This document shows positions 9,801 to 17,905 of a stretch of DNA of 64,000 nt, one piece after another. This stretch comes from an uncultured Sphingomonadaceae bacterium (GTDB lineage: Bacteria; Pseudomonadota; Alphaproteobacteria; Sphingomonadales; Sphingomonadaceae). Every line of letters begins with the position of its first letter. Position 1 is the stretch's first letter. Made by a program: the position numbers and the translations under genes. The notes beneath the pieces were generated by a model. The model saw only the letters and a list, made by a program, of their open reading frames with translations. It was not told where the DNA came from and ran no database searches. The stretch covers positions 434,001-498,000 of the forward strand of contig CANMGU010000001.1 of the NCBI GenBank assembly GCA_947497455.1. Direction: 5' to 3'.

Positions 9801-9954
9801 CGCATTTTTCAAATCCATGGCTGTCGTTCTGGTCTTTGGTCTGACCTTTGCCACAGTGCTGACCCTGGTGATTATTCCGGTTCTCTATGTAATGTTCTTC
9901 CGGATTACGCCGGATGAAATTGCAGAGGCTGAAAGCGCGGGAGCCGAAGCATGA
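6874..9954 (+). CDS. RND-family efflux pump, inner-membrane permease (AcrB/HAE type)
   Basis: A 1026-residue protein of the length and duplicated layout usual for RND pumps. A first transmembrane helix (FIVIALALIGGWYSF) is followed by a large periplasmic loop. A block of helices (about 335-500) includes IIALGMLVDNAIVVTEG, the TM4 proton-relay motif. The second half repeats this, with helix 7 near residue 530, another periplasmic loop, and the C-terminal helices (about 865-1015). AcrB carries two aspartates in TM4; here the motif reads LVDN, so only one is kept, as in several other RND branches. The gene starts 12 nt after the adaptor and overlaps the next gene by ATGA. Proton-driven export of hydrophobic compounds is the expected role; substrate is not predictable. 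Confidence 0.95.
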   Translation: MDLAEFSIKNRLICFIVIALALIGGWYSFENIARFEDPEFTIRTAQVVTTYPGATPEEVANEVTEALESSIQQLQEVKEIRSVSSAGRSEISVDILYKFSPEKADLQLIWTKLRNKVNDAQSLLPPGVDASVVNDDFGDVYGLYYLVTGDGYTPAELYEYIRSLRTDLLSVDDVAKVQPLGMQQEAIYVEISRERANALGLAVDQIYGDLAQQNSVTPAGDIKLGNRRLRFQPTGQIDSVEAIGNLVISTASSGTIVTLRDVATVTRDYQDPTSFIVRYNGKPAIAIGISNISGANVAKMGEAIDAKLEETKSLRPVGVEVHEFYHQGKIVETAVADFALNVLAALLIVLVTLFFFMGLRSAVVIGSVLVLTIAATLATMYLINIPMHRISLGALIIALGMLVDNAIVVTEGILVGTQQGRKKLDIAKDIVKRTKWPLLGGTLVGIIAFAPIGFAPGDTAEFTGDLFWVVMVSLLYSWIFAITAVPLFADILFDEPDDTPVEEKPEHPFFVRYKNFMRQVLAKSKLAIITVVALFVMSVLGFSYVTPGFFPPSTSPQIVVDFNLPEGTDITETDAKIKRLEKYLMKQEGIKDVQSLVGMGTLRYMLVYGPESPSSAYGQFLIKTDDYDVIKGLLPTLQKHIDANYPDAQAKVWQFQLGPGGGSKIEAEFSGPDPVVLRELANKAKAVMAADGGAISIKDDWRQPVSVIEPTYDADSGRRLGISREDLANALRTNFSGRNVGVYREDDQLIPIIARAPERERLDATSMRGVQITSPVSGKSVPILEVVDEFETKWQNAKLRRVDRVWTINAQSDPLPGELAADLLARVQPAIEDIALPEGYSLKWNGEIGDSSEANSSLASTLPLGFLAMVLVVVVLFNALKQPLIIWLVVPLSLIGVVFGLLVTGTAMEFMAILGLLSLSGLLIKNAIVLVDQMDLEIREGKPRYDAVLDSAASRVRPVMMGSLTTVLGVIPLFLDAFFKSMAVVLVFGLTFATVLTLVIIPVLYVMFFRITPDEIAEAESAGAEA

Positions 9955-11384
9955 GCTATCTGACAAAGCCTCGCCTGTTTGCCGCTTTGCTTTCAACCAC
10001 AGCATTGCTGTCAGGCTGTGCGAGCATATCACCCGCCACACAAAGTGAAACAGCATCTGCGTCTTCTGAAAGCGTTCCGCCAATCCCGCCAAGCTGGACA
10101 TCAGCACGGGAGCGTATCGGCGACGTCAATGTCGGGTGGATCGCAGATTTCAACGATCCGTTGCTGGTCGAATTGGTACAGGAAGCCCAAAAGAATAACC
10201 GCAACCTTCGTGCAGCCGCCGCCAATGTCCGGCGATCATGGGCGCTGGCGAAGCAGGCTGGTTCGCCGCTGCTTCCCAGTGCGGGCCTTTCAGGTGCTGT
10301 GACGCGCCGCGAACCGCTTGAAAATGGAGCAGGTTCAACGTCGTTCACCCTCGGCGTTCAGGTTGATTGGGAAATCGATATCTGGAACCGGATCGAAGCT
10401 GGTGAACAAGCCGCGGTCGAAAGCGCCAGATCCGCAGAAGCCGGGTACATATTCTCGCAATATTCGCTCGCAGGCGCAGTCGCTCAATCCTATTTTGTGG
10501 TGATTGAGTCACAAGAGCAGATTGAGGTTGCACAAAATATCGTTGATGCGCTCACCGAAATCGTGCGGATCGTGCGTTTGCGTTATCGTTATGGCTTTGC
10601 TTCTGCCTATGATGTGTCATTGGCCCAGGCCGACTTGTCGTCGTCCATCGACACTTTGGAAGCGGCCAAAAATAGCAAGATCGAAGCCTTGCGGGCGTTG
10701 GAAGCCTTGATTGGGCGCTATCCCGGCGCAGATTTGGAAACGCCGCAACTGCTTCCGGAAAATCCTAAGCCGCCGGGCGCGGGCCTGCCGTCAGAGCTTC
10801 TGCAAAGACGTCCCGATGTCATTGCTGCCGAACGGAGCATCGCCGCCGCGATCAACAGCCGCAAGTCAGCCGAAGCAGCCAAACTGCCCAGCATATCGCT
10901 ATCCACGAGCCTTGGCGGCGCTTCCAATGAATTGGGCAATCTTCTTGACCCCGCCAATGTGGTTTGGACTTTGGCTTCCAATTTGCTTGCACCGATTTTC
11001 GATGGTGGCGGGCGTGATGCGCAGGTCGAAATTAGCGAAGCCGATGTACAGGCAGCCGTCGCAGCCTATGCCGATACCGCCATCAATGCCTTTACCGAAG
11101 TCGAGTCTGCTCTGGACCGCGGTGTTTTTCTGCGCAAACGACGAGCGGCGCAGGAAAATGCGGCCGCAGAAACTTCGAATGCGCTAAGCCTTTCTTTGTT
11201 GCAGTATAAGGAAGGAGAGATTGATCTGATTGACGTCTTGTCCATCCAACAACGCCTATTCGGGGCGGAGAGCAGCTTGCTATCACTCAAACGGGCACAG
11301 CTGAATCAATATGTCGAAATCAGTTTGGCCCTAGGCGGCGACTGGAACCAGGCTTCGGCAGATACTGACGACGTCGAGCAATAG
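9951..11384 (+). CDS. RND outer-membrane factor lipoprotein (NodT/TolC-like)
   Basis: A 477-residue outer-membrane efflux protein. It starts with a lipoprotein signal (lipobox LSGC, Cys23) and has the two internally repeated OEP halves. The family hallmarks are visible: the DVNVGWIADFNDPLLVELV entry, long Ala/Gln/Glu-rich coiled-coil helices (LRYRYGFASAYDVSLAQADL), PSELLQRRPDVIAAERSIAAA, and YKEGEIDLIDVLSIQQRLF. Its ATG overlaps the stop of the pump gene (ATGA), completing an adaptor-pump-channel operon. It forms the trimeric duct through the outer membrane. A second, independent gene of this family lies at 48136-49560 with an ABC exporter. Confidence 0.93.
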   Translation: MSYLTKPRLFAALLSTTALLSGCASISPATQSETASASSESVPPIPPSWTSARERIGDVNVGWIADFNDPLLVELVQEAQKNNRNLRAAAANVRRSWALAKQAGSPLLPSAGLSGAVTRREPLENGAGSTSFTLGVQVDWEIDIWNRIEAGEQAAVESARSAEAGYIFSQYSLAGAVAQSYFVVIESQEQIEVAQNIVDALTEIVRIVRLRYRYGFASAYDVSLAQADLSSSIDTLEAAKNSKIEALRALEALIGRYPGADLETPQLLPENPKPPGAGLPSELLQRRPDVIAAERSIAAAINSRKSAEAAKLPSISLSTSLGGASNELGNLLDPANVVWTLASNLLAPIFDGGGRDAQVEISEADVQAAVAAYADTAINAFTEVESALDRGVFLRKRRAAQENAAAETSNALSLSLLQYKEGEIDLIDVLSIQQRLFGAESSLLSLKRAQLNQYVEISLALGGDWNQASADTDDVEQ

Positions 11385-11391
11385 ATCGGAG

Positions 11392-12609
11392 ATGGAATTT
11401 CTGTCCGACAGCGTGATCCGGTTTGACAGCTTCGTAACACTGACACTTGGCATTATTGTGCTGTTTATCGGTATCAAAATTACCGCCCGCATCGGGTTTC
11501 TGCAAAAATATATTATTCCCGAACCTGTGACAGGCGGTATCTTTGCATCGCTCGCGGCTTTGGCTCTTTATCTGACGGGCGGTTGGGAGGTTGAATATGA
11601 TCTGTTCACCCGAGACGTGTTCCTAATCTACTTTTTTACGACGATCGGCATCAACGCCCGCTTTACCCAACTTCTGGCAGGCGGCAAACCGCTGATATTG
11701 TTGTTAGGGCTGACCCTGACTTATCTGGTTATCCAGGATATAGTCGGTTTTTTCAGCGCGCTCGCCATTGGCCAGCCAGGCGGTGTGGGACTGCTAGTCG
11801 GTACCGCTTCATTGGCAGGGGGGCATGGCACTGCCATCGCATGGGCGCCAACAATAGCCGAGACCCAAGGTGTGACCAATGCGCTTGAAATCGGTGTAGC
11901 GGCTGCCACGATTGGGCTGGTCATAGCGAGCTTGATAGGCGGACCGATAGCGAGCTTTCTTATGTCCCGGCACAAGCTGGAAAGTACAGACGATTCCAAA
12001 CTTTTGGTCGGCATTGAGTATGGCAAGGAAGACCATACGACTATTACTCATCTGAATATCATGGGTTCGATTCTGATCATTCATATTGCTATGATTTTTG
12101 GCTATGGGCTCAATGAATTGTTAGCCGAAGCTGGGTTGAAACTTCCACTATTCGTGTCCTGCATGATGATTGCCATAATGATGACAAACACCATTCCGAT
12201 GCTTTTCAAGAAAGTTGCGTGGCCCGCAGGGTCCAATGCCTTGGCGCTCATATCGGATTTCTCATTGGGCTTGTTTATCGCCATGTCGCTGATGGGAATG
12301 CAGCTTTGGGAAGTGGCAGACCTGGCAGGCCCTTTGTTCATATTGCTTGCTGCCCAGGTGATTGTCACCGTCTTGTTCATTCTTTTTGTGGTGTTCCCGG
12401 TGATGGGCAGAAACTATTTTGCCGCGGTATTGAGCGCTGGTTTTGCAGGTTTCGGATTAGGAGCGACACCAACCGCGATTGCTAACATGTCAGCTGTCGC
12501 CAAATCGCATGGACCTTCACCGACGGCTTTCATTATCGTTCCGCTGGTTGGCGCATTTTTTGTGGATATTGCCAACTCTTTCTTACTCCAATTCTTCCTT
12601 TCACTCTGA
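11392..12609 (+). CDS. gltS: Sodium/glutamate symporter, GltS family
   Basis: A 405-residue multi-pass membrane protein matching GltS: N-terminal helix, a conserved YIIPEPVTGGIFAS segment, the glycine-rich LVGTASLAGGHGTAIAWAP reentrant region, and the second half with GATPTAIANMSAVAKSHG. The two reentrant loops with their Gly-rich motifs are the substrate and sodium binding part of this family. It follows the RND operon by only 7 nt, and the GGAG sits unusually close to the ATG, so translation may be coupled to the upstream gene. It would import glutamate with sodium across the inner membrane. There is no evident functional link to the efflux genes. Confidence 0.9.
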   Translation: MEFLSDSVIRFDSFVTLTLGIIVLFIGIKITARIGFLQKYIIPEPVTGGIFASLAALALYLTGGWEVEYDLFTRDVFLIYFFTTIGINARFTQLLAGGKPLILLLGLTLTYLVIQDIVGFFSALAIGQPGGVGLLVGTASLAGGHGTAIAWAPTIAETQGVTNALEIGVAAATIGLVIASLIGGPIASFLMSRHKLESTDDSKLLVGIEYGKEDHTTITHLNIMGSILIIHIAMIFGYGLNELLAEAGLKLPLFVSCMMIAIMMTNTIPMLFKKVAWPAGSNALALISDFSLGLFIAMSLMGMQLWEVADLAGPLFILLAAQVIVTVLFILFVVFPVMGRNYFAAVLSAGFAGFGLGATPTAIANMSAVAKSHGPSPTAFIIVPLVGAFFVDIANSFLLQFFLSL

Positions 12610-12673
12610 AAAATTGAAACCATAAGCCTTTAGCGCATTTTGCGACACACATGTTTCGGGAGGTCTCAGATAT

Positions 12674-13105
12674 ATGTTGGTACAGCTACTCGTCGGTTCA
12701 TTACTGATATGCGCATCCATAATTGTTGAGGTTTGTTTCATTGGCGCGGCAACGGTTGCCTTAACGAGCAAAGGCAAGTGGTTGGTCACGGGCAACAAAG
12801 TCCTGAAACTTATGATTTCGTTGCTTGCCATCGTTTTATGGATGCTGGCAGCAATCAGCATCGCGGCATGGATATGGGCCGCGGCATTTCTTTACCTTGG
12901 CCAGTTTGATACGCTTGAAACGTCGGTTTATTTTTCGATAGTGTCTATGACCACTCTTGGTTACGGCGATCTAGTTTTGGCGATGGAATGGAGACTCCTG
13001 TCGGGTTTGATTGCTGCAAACGGATTGATTCTTTTCAGCCTGACCACGGCATTCCTGATCGAGTTTATCGTGAAGTTGCGGGACGCACAGGAAGGTAAGC
13101 AGTAA
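12674..13105 (+). CDS. Two-helix potassium channel family protein
   Basis: A 143-residue membrane protein with an N-terminal helix, a second helix before the pore, a pore loop with TTLGYGDL, and a last helix. The selectivity-filter-like TLGYGD matches bacterial ion-channel (Ion_trans_2) proteins. No cytoplasmic RCK or cyclic-nucleotide domain is present, so any gating must be intrinsic or through a partner. The gene lies 64 nt downstream of gltS, in the same direction. Ion conduction is inferred from the filter; the ion specificity is probable but unproven. Confidence 0.8.
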   Translation: MLVQLLVGSLLICASIIVEVCFIGAATVALTSKGKWLVTGNKVLKLMISLLAIVLWMLAAISIAAWIWAAAFLYLGQFDTLETSVYFSIVSMTTLGYGDLVLAMEWRLLSGLIAANGLILFSLTTAFLIEFIVKLRDAQEGKQ

Positions 13106-13141
13106 GGCCAAGGTTCGGTATCCAACGCACCAATTTAAATG

Positions 13142-13161
13142 TCCCCAAAAGCTTTTGGGGA
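13142..13161. repeat. Perfect 20-bp palindrome
   Basis: TCCCC-AAAAG/CTTTT-GGGGA is a perfect inverted repeat without spacer, 37 nt after the potassium channel gene. It has no following T run, so it fits a protein-binding site or an mRNA 3'-end stem better than an intrinsic terminator. Confidence 0.5.
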
Positions 13162-13265
13162 TTCGCCGTTGCCGAAAAAATGATAGTCAAAGATCGATCA
13201 TAAAAACGGTGAATTTTCATCCATTATACTCTCCTTTGGGAGAGTGTGGTATTACTCGATCATAA

Positions 13266-13300
13266 GCGGGAACATTAATTTCGAAACCCGCCCCTTTTTT
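13266..13300 (+). terminator. Possible intrinsic terminator
   Basis: GCGGG pairs with CCCGC across a 16-base loop and is followed by CCC and six T. The stem is short and the loop long, so it is only a candidate. It would end transcripts coming from the RND/gltS/channel direction. Confidence 0.35.
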
Positions 13301-13504
13301 CGTGAAACTATTTCCCTGATACAGCAGCACAAAGTCGCTGTTCCGAACCTGTTATCTTGAGGGAGGAAATTGGCCTGAAAGTTCGGTTATAGTGGGGGTT
13401 TTTGTGCATCGGTTCGAACAGTTCCCAAAACAAAAGCCTTGAAGATGTCCGCAACATCCCGAAAGCAGACGTTGAAATTGTACAGAAAAACCTCTCTCAA
13501 TTCA

Positions 13505-14644
13505 TCATCGGTCAGACTGGCTTTGCAGGTTTTTCCTATATTGCGAGGGAGTCACGCCGGTATGTTTCTTGAAGGAGTGATTGAAGGTTGCCTTTGATCC
13601 AAATCCGCAATCATAAGCGAGGTTTATCAGGGGCAGTTTGTCGTCATTGGTTAGTAAACACTGCTTGAACTCTTCTATGCGATACCCATTGATATAATTG
13701 TAGAAACTGGCCTCTGCCTGAGAATTTATCACTTCTGACAACAGTCTCTGGTTTATCTGCAAGTGGTCCGCGAGAACCGTCAGGGTCAAATCGCTGTCGA
13801 GATAGGGTTTTTCCCGAGACATCACGTTTTCAAGTTCCGCAAATAGCGCGCTCAATTGTGCTCGATCAGGTCTTTGTTCCATTTCCTTTGCCGGGCTTTG
13901 ATCAAATCCAGCAGCTATTGTCTGTGTGTGCAAATAGCCTTGTGTACCAATCCAATATGTTCCCAATGATAGAAAGAGAAGGAATGGATAGTAGTTCGAA
14001 ATGTCTAGGCTGTCACCGAACCACACAACATCTATCACCCTTAAACCGAACCATAGGATGAAGAAGATGGTGTAGAGAAACACGGGTTTCTGCAACCAGC
14101 TCAATGTTCTTTTGTGGATATCGGAATGGTTTTCTCGGATCCATTTTGAATAGGTTACCAATATCCGATTTGTCAGGAACAGATAAATGAAAATGGATGC
14201 AATTCCTCCTATTTGTTCCATCATCCAGATAGAATGATCAGTGTTGATCGGTGCGGCAAAAAAATAATATTCGTGTCGCTGATAAAACGGACTAGAATAG
14301 TAGATAATTTCCAACACGACCGGCAAAAAATGAAGTAAATCTTCCTTGCCAAGATGGAACCGCGAATTTGTCAGCGTTTTCGCGTAGAGGTAGAGCGATG
14401 GTCCTAGACCATATAATAGTTCGACGGATAGAAACGAATAACCTAGCGACCTTATGAAGCCCATATCGTGCAGCACCACGCGCAACACCGGCAAGGTGTA
14501 GAACAACAACATAAGCGACAATAAAATATTGCCCGATCTGCGGTTCCTTTGAGACAGGACAAGTAACAAGCTGATCATCAGCCCGTGTAGCGCCCCAATC
14601 AGGATGACCAGATTCCAAGCATTCAGATTAAGAGACGATTCCAT
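13505..14644 (-). CDS. Membrane-anchored AraC-family transcriptional regulator
   Basis: About 379 residues. The N-terminal part (about 1-230) holds some seven hydrophobic helices (WNLVILIGALHGLMISLLLVL, ILLSLMLLFYTLPVL, and so on). The C-terminal 100 residues are an AraC/XylS DNA-binding domain: LTVLADHLQINQRLLSEVIN, then INLAYDCGFGSKATFNHSFKKHTGVTPSQYR. A membrane sensor joined to an AraC domain is a known architecture that may sense an envelope or extracellular ligand. The frame can extend to 14713, but the extra 23 residues are not hydrophobic and cover part of an inverted repeat shared with the divergent gene, so the ATG at 14644 is preferred. It lies head-to-head with the penicillin-acylase-type gene and probably controls it. 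Confidence 0.85.
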   Translation of the reverse strand: MESSLNLNAWNLVILIGALHGLMISLLLVLSQRNRRSGNILLSLMLLFYTLPVLRVVLHDMGFIRSLGYSFLSVELLYGLGPSLYLYAKTLTNSRFHLGKEDLLHFLPVVLEIIYYSSPFYQRHEYYFFAAPINTDHSIWMMEQIGGIASIFIYLFLTNRILVTYSKWIRENHSDIHKRTLSWLQKPVFLYTIFFILWFGLRVIDVVWFGDSLDISNYYPFLLFLSLGTYWIGTQGYLHTQTIAAGFDQSPAKEMEQRPDRAQLSALFAELENVMSREKPYLDSDLTLTVLADHLQINQRLLSEVINSQAEASFYNYINGYRIEEFKQCLLTNDDKLPLINLAYDCGFGSKATFNHSFKKHTGVTPSQYRKNLQSQSDR

Positions 14645-14657
14645 AAGGTGAGATAGC

Positions 14658-14787
14658 TGCCAGTTAAGTGATGCAGTATCTTCCTTTCTAGCCGAACCAG
14701 TGCCCATAACCAAACAGCCCAGAGAGGATTATTTCGTCCGGCTGCATCCAGACGGACGCCAACAACTGTCTTTCCATTTAACTGGCA
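14658..14787. promoter_or_regulatory. Inverted 13-bp motif pair in the AraC/acylase divergent region
   Basis: TGCCAGTTAAGTG at 14658-14670 is repeated in inverted orientation at 14775-14787 (reverse complement TGCCAGTTAAATG), a 12 of 13 match, about 105 bp apart. One copy lies just upstream of each divergent gene. This is the arrangement expected for a shared operator bound by the AraC-type regulator, possibly by looping; binding itself is inference. Confidence 0.45.
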
Positions 14788-14817
14788 ACCAGCTTACCGA
14801 ACAAAAAAGGCTGATAG

Positions 14818-16947
14818 ATGCTATACAGAACATTCCCTTTGGCAGTTATTCTGCCATTCCTGATGGTTCTTGGAAGCTGCACCCCGCGCGGCTCAGACAT
14901 TGGATCCATCAGCCAGTCTGGTTCAGAATCTCATTTAGACGAGCCCGCGCTTGCAGAGAATGTAACGATCATCCGGGATGAATTTGGAGTTCCTCATGTT
15001 TTCGGTCCCACGGATGCCAGTGTTGTTTTCGGTGCCACTTATGCTCGAGCTGAAGATGAATTCCACTATATGGAACAGGCTTACATTAAGCTGTTGGGAC
15101 GCGCAGCATCTGTCAGCGGCGCCGACTGGCTGCCGTGGGACATATTCCTAAGAAAGCTAGAAATTGAAAAGCATTCCAGGCAAGAATATTTGAGGGCGCC
15201 GGTGGAAATTAAAGCGCTATGTGATGCTTTTGCGGAGGGCATGAATTATTTTTTGAAGACCCGCCCCGATATCAAACCCAAGTTGATCAAGCGTTTTGAA
15301 CCTTGGCATGCTCTGGCCGGTTATCGGTTATTTCATGTATCGGGCATTGACGGAGAAACTCAAAAACAGATTGGACAACCCAACATTCTCTCTGCCTTTT
15401 CCGGTTATCTCTCCTCAACCATGTGGGCGATAGGGCCATCCAAGAGTATATCTGGACATCCGATGTTGTTCATCAACCCGCATATTCCTTTTGATGCGCC
15501 CTATGAAATGTCTCTGCACAGCGACGAAGGTTTGAACGTTTCCGGTCAATTGGCCTACGGGATCGGCATTTTGCCAATTTCGGGACATAATGGAGATATG
15601 GGTTGGTCGATCACCGCAAATGATCCCGACATTAATGATGTCTATGAAGAGAAATTCTTCGATAGCGCTTCCGGCTCTTACCAATATGGAAGTGAGATAC
15701 TGACGACCACGAGATGGACTGAAAAGATTGCTGTCTCCGCATCCGATGGAATCAGACTGCAAGAATATGTCTTTGAGAAATCTCGACACGGACCATTGTT
15801 CGATGGTCCAGAAGACAAACGATATGCGCTAAGGGTGGCAAAGCTGTCTGCAGGAGGCGTGTTGGAACAGTTTTTCAACATGAGCAAGGCGCGCAATCTG
15901 TCGGAGTTCAAACGTGCGATTGCACCTATGAATATCACTTACAACAATCTGATATATGCTGGGCGAGATGGCCATATTTTCTATGTCTATGGGGGCGCTA
16001 TTCCTAGACGCAATCCCGAGCTGGACTGGTCAAAACCGGTTGATGGCAGCAATCCTGAAACAGACTGGAGGGGGTTTTTCTCACTTGCGGATCTCCCGCA
16101 AATCGAAGATCCGGCTTCTGGCTATCTACAAAACTCCAACAGTTCGCCTTTTTTTACAACAGATGGCGGTAATCCGACAGAGTCCGACTATCCCGCATAT
16201 ATGTTCGGATCTGACCGTGACACGGCGATTGCAAGACGATCCAGACAACTGCTCTCAACAGAAGAAAAAATATCTCTGGATCAATTGTCGCGATTTGCGT
16301 TCGATACCTATCTACCCACTGCCGCCGCAGATATTGAAAAGCTGAATGCGGAATGGGCGCAGTTTTCGCCAAGCAGCAAAACGGTTGAAGCGGAGTTGAA
16401 AGAGGCGTTGAATACCCTCAACGACTGGGATGGGCGAGCAGAAGCCGACTCCATTGGAGCGGCGTTATATGTAACGATGTTCCATATTCGCGGTGATGGT
16501 TCCTCCTATCCGACGATCTCTCGGCTTAGAAAAGCAACTGCACTTCTGGAAAAATATCACGGCGACTGGCGCATTCCATATGGGCGTTTCAACAGACTGA
16601 GACGATCGGAACATAATCGCAAGATCAATGAATCCCCTTCGCAGCGCGATCTTCCGTCACCCGGCACACCTTTCTACATGGGTGCGATCATGACATTTAA
16701 TACCCAAACCGAAGACGGGTCGAGTAAAAGCTACGGCAATCATGGTCACTCCTATATAAGCACAGTGGAATTTGCACCCAAGGTAAAAGCGCGATCAGTG
16801 ATGAGCTATGGACAGAGCAGAGATCCAAGATCTGCCCATTATTTTGATCAAGCTAGGCTTTACGTTCAACAAAAGCTCAAACCGGCCTGGTTCGATGAAA
16901 AAGATATCCAGAAGGCAGCTGTAAGATCCTATCGCCCAGGACAATGA
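14818..16947 (+). CDS. Penicillin acylase-family amidase (Ntn hydrolase), exported lipoprotein
   Basis: A 709-residue enzyme with a lipoprotein-type signal (lipobox LGSC, Cys21). The alpha-chain begins with VTIIRDEFGVPHVFGPTDASVVFGATYARAEDEFHYME, typical of the penicillin/cephalosporin/acyl-homoserine-lactone acylase family. The spacer ends at SGYLSSTMWAIGPSKS, where Ser200 would become the N-terminal nucleophile after self-cleavage, followed by the family NPHIPF and PISGHNGDMGWSIT motifs. The usual SN-W after the serine is here STMW. Members hydrolyse amide bonds of acyl-lactones, beta-lactams or lipopeptides; the sequence does not settle which. It is divergent from a membrane AraC regulator. 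Confidence 0.88.
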   Translation: MLYRTFPLAVILPFLMVLGSCTPRGSDIGSISQSGSESHLDEPALAENVTIIRDEFGVPHVFGPTDASVVFGATYARAEDEFHYMEQAYIKLLGRAASVSGADWLPWDIFLRKLEIEKHSRQEYLRAPVEIKALCDAFAEGMNYFLKTRPDIKPKLIKRFEPWHALAGYRLFHVSGIDGETQKQIGQPNILSAFSGYLSSTMWAIGPSKSISGHPMLFINPHIPFDAPYEMSLHSDEGLNVSGQLAYGIGILPISGHNGDMGWSITANDPDINDVYEEKFFDSASGSYQYGSEILTTTRWTEKIAVSASDGIRLQEYVFEKSRHGPLFDGPEDKRYALRVAKLSAGGVLEQFFNMSKARNLSEFKRAIAPMNITYNNLIYAGRDGHIFYVYGGAIPRRNPELDWSKPVDGSNPETDWRGFFSLADLPQIEDPASGYLQNSNSSPFFTTDGGNPTESDYPAYMFGSDRDTAIARRSRQLLSTEEKISLDQLSRFAFDTYLPTAAADIEKLNAEWAQFSPSSKTVEAELKEALNTLNDWDGRAEADSIGAALYVTMFHIRGDGSSYPTISRLRKATALLEKYHGDWRIPYGRFNRLRRSEHNRKINESPSQRDLPSPGTPFYMGAIMTFNTQTEDGSSKSYGNHGHSYISTVEFAPKVKARSVMSYGQSRDPRSAHYFDQARLYVQQKLKPAWFDEKDIQKAAVRSYRPGQ

Positions 16948-17056
16948 AACTGAAAACCACTCAGCGTGAATTCATGTCTTGGGGATCCAAAATGTCTTGA
17001 ATTTGTGTCGACCTTTGACCCAGAAACAGTCATTTCTGATGCGTTATATGTTGCGC

Positions 17057-17824
17057 TTACTGAAGCCCACTCTGCAGTGAGTTCACCATCATTTCGTCTG
17101 CAACCAGCGTGGGGTTGTCCGGCAAATGCTCGGCAACATGTTGTAGCCATGCTTTGATCGCTGGATGCGCCGCCGCGTTCAATGTTTCTGCCAAGCCAAA
17201 CATATAGCCCCAGACCAATTGCGGGAACACGGCCAGATCGAGCATTGTCGGCTCTTCAAGACCCGCGAGAAACGGGCCATCTCCAAGATGCGCTACCAGC
17301 TCCCTTGTCAGCCGCATTTGCATGTCAGGGATGCTCTCAGTGAGGTCCATCTGTTCGGCCATTGCCTGGATAAATGGAGCTCGACGCAGAGCATCGGGCC
17401 AATGGTGCCGGGCCGCTTCTGAAAGCGGCGTATGAGCACTTAGAAGTGCTGCCAAACGCCACCCGCTATGCTTGAACTGAAGGTTGTCTTCACCGTCGAT
17501 CGGGTATCGAAAAATGCTTAGCAAGAAGCTGTCGCTGATCCATCGATCAATCTCTTCAATCTTTGCATGATGCTCTGGCGGACATAGCGGTTTTTCCGGA
17601 AACAACTCATCGAGCCAATGCGCATGTGCGGAGGACTCCAACCGCCAATCACCATCAATCTCCAGAACAGGAACCTGCGTCTGCCCGGTAAAGCCGATTG
17701 TCGCGTCAGGGTTGGTCGGATCGACCGGGATGTGTGTGAACGCAATGTTCTTGTAGTAGAGAAAGCAACCAGTCTTCCGCACAAACGGGCTGGTCGCATA
17801 GCCATAAAGTTTAACCTGGGTCAT
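17057..17824 (-). CDS. Glutathione S-transferase family protein
   Basis: 255 residues. The thioredoxin-like N-domain starts KLYGYATSPFVRKTGCFLYYKNIAFTHIPV, contains the cis-proline motif QVPVLEID and the glutathione-contact ESSAHAHWLDE. An all-helical C-domain follows with FLAGLEEPTMLDLAVFPQL, where the LDLAVFP segment is the GST N-capping box. It is somewhat longer than the usual 200-230 residues. AAGG 8 nt upstream supports the start. It is the last gene of a leftward run (peroxidase, GST, membrane protein, GST). Expected activity is glutathione conjugation or reduction of electrophiles in the cytoplasm; the specific class is not clear. Confidence 0.85.
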   Translation of the reverse strand: MTQVKLYGYATSPFVRKTGCFLYYKNIAFTHIPVDPTNPDATIGFTGQTQVPVLEIDGDWRLESSAHAHWLDELFPEKPLCPPEHHAKIEEIDRWISDSFLLSIFRYPIDGEDNLQFKHSGWRLAALLSAHTPLSEAARHHWPDALRRAPFIQAMAEQMDLTESIPDMQMRLTRELVAHLGDGPFLAGLEEPTMLDLAVFPQLVWGYMFGLAETLNAAAHPAIKAWLQHVAEHLPDNPTLVADEMMVNSLQSGLQ

Positions 17825-17905
17825 AGCGCTACCTTCTTCCTTATCTCATGCAGAACTTTCGCGGGCTGCTCGGTTCGGTTCCCATTCGTTCGAGCGAGTA
17901 TCCTC

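Larger units (their letters stand above)
13106..13504. other. Non-coding stretch with dyads and a short direct repeat
   Basis: No credible gene is visible in these 399 bases between the channel gene and the converging AraC-type gene. It contains a perfect 20-bp palindrome at 13142-13161 (arms TCCCCAAAAG and CTTTTGGGGA). A hairpin lies at 13228-13245 (ACTCTCC against GGAGAGT, loop TTTG). Two copies of CGATCATAA at 13195 and 13257 flank that hairpin. A terminator-like stem with a T run is at 13266-13300. The function is unknown. Confidence 0.6.

Noticed and set aside
13142..13161. Palindrome as an intrinsic terminator
   Set aside because: No T run follows and the perfect palindrome leaves no natural loop.
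14700..14981. Plus-strand frame of 93 codons across the AraC/acylase divergent region
   Set aside because: Overlaps the acylase coding start in another frame and covers the inverted motif pair; no protein signature.
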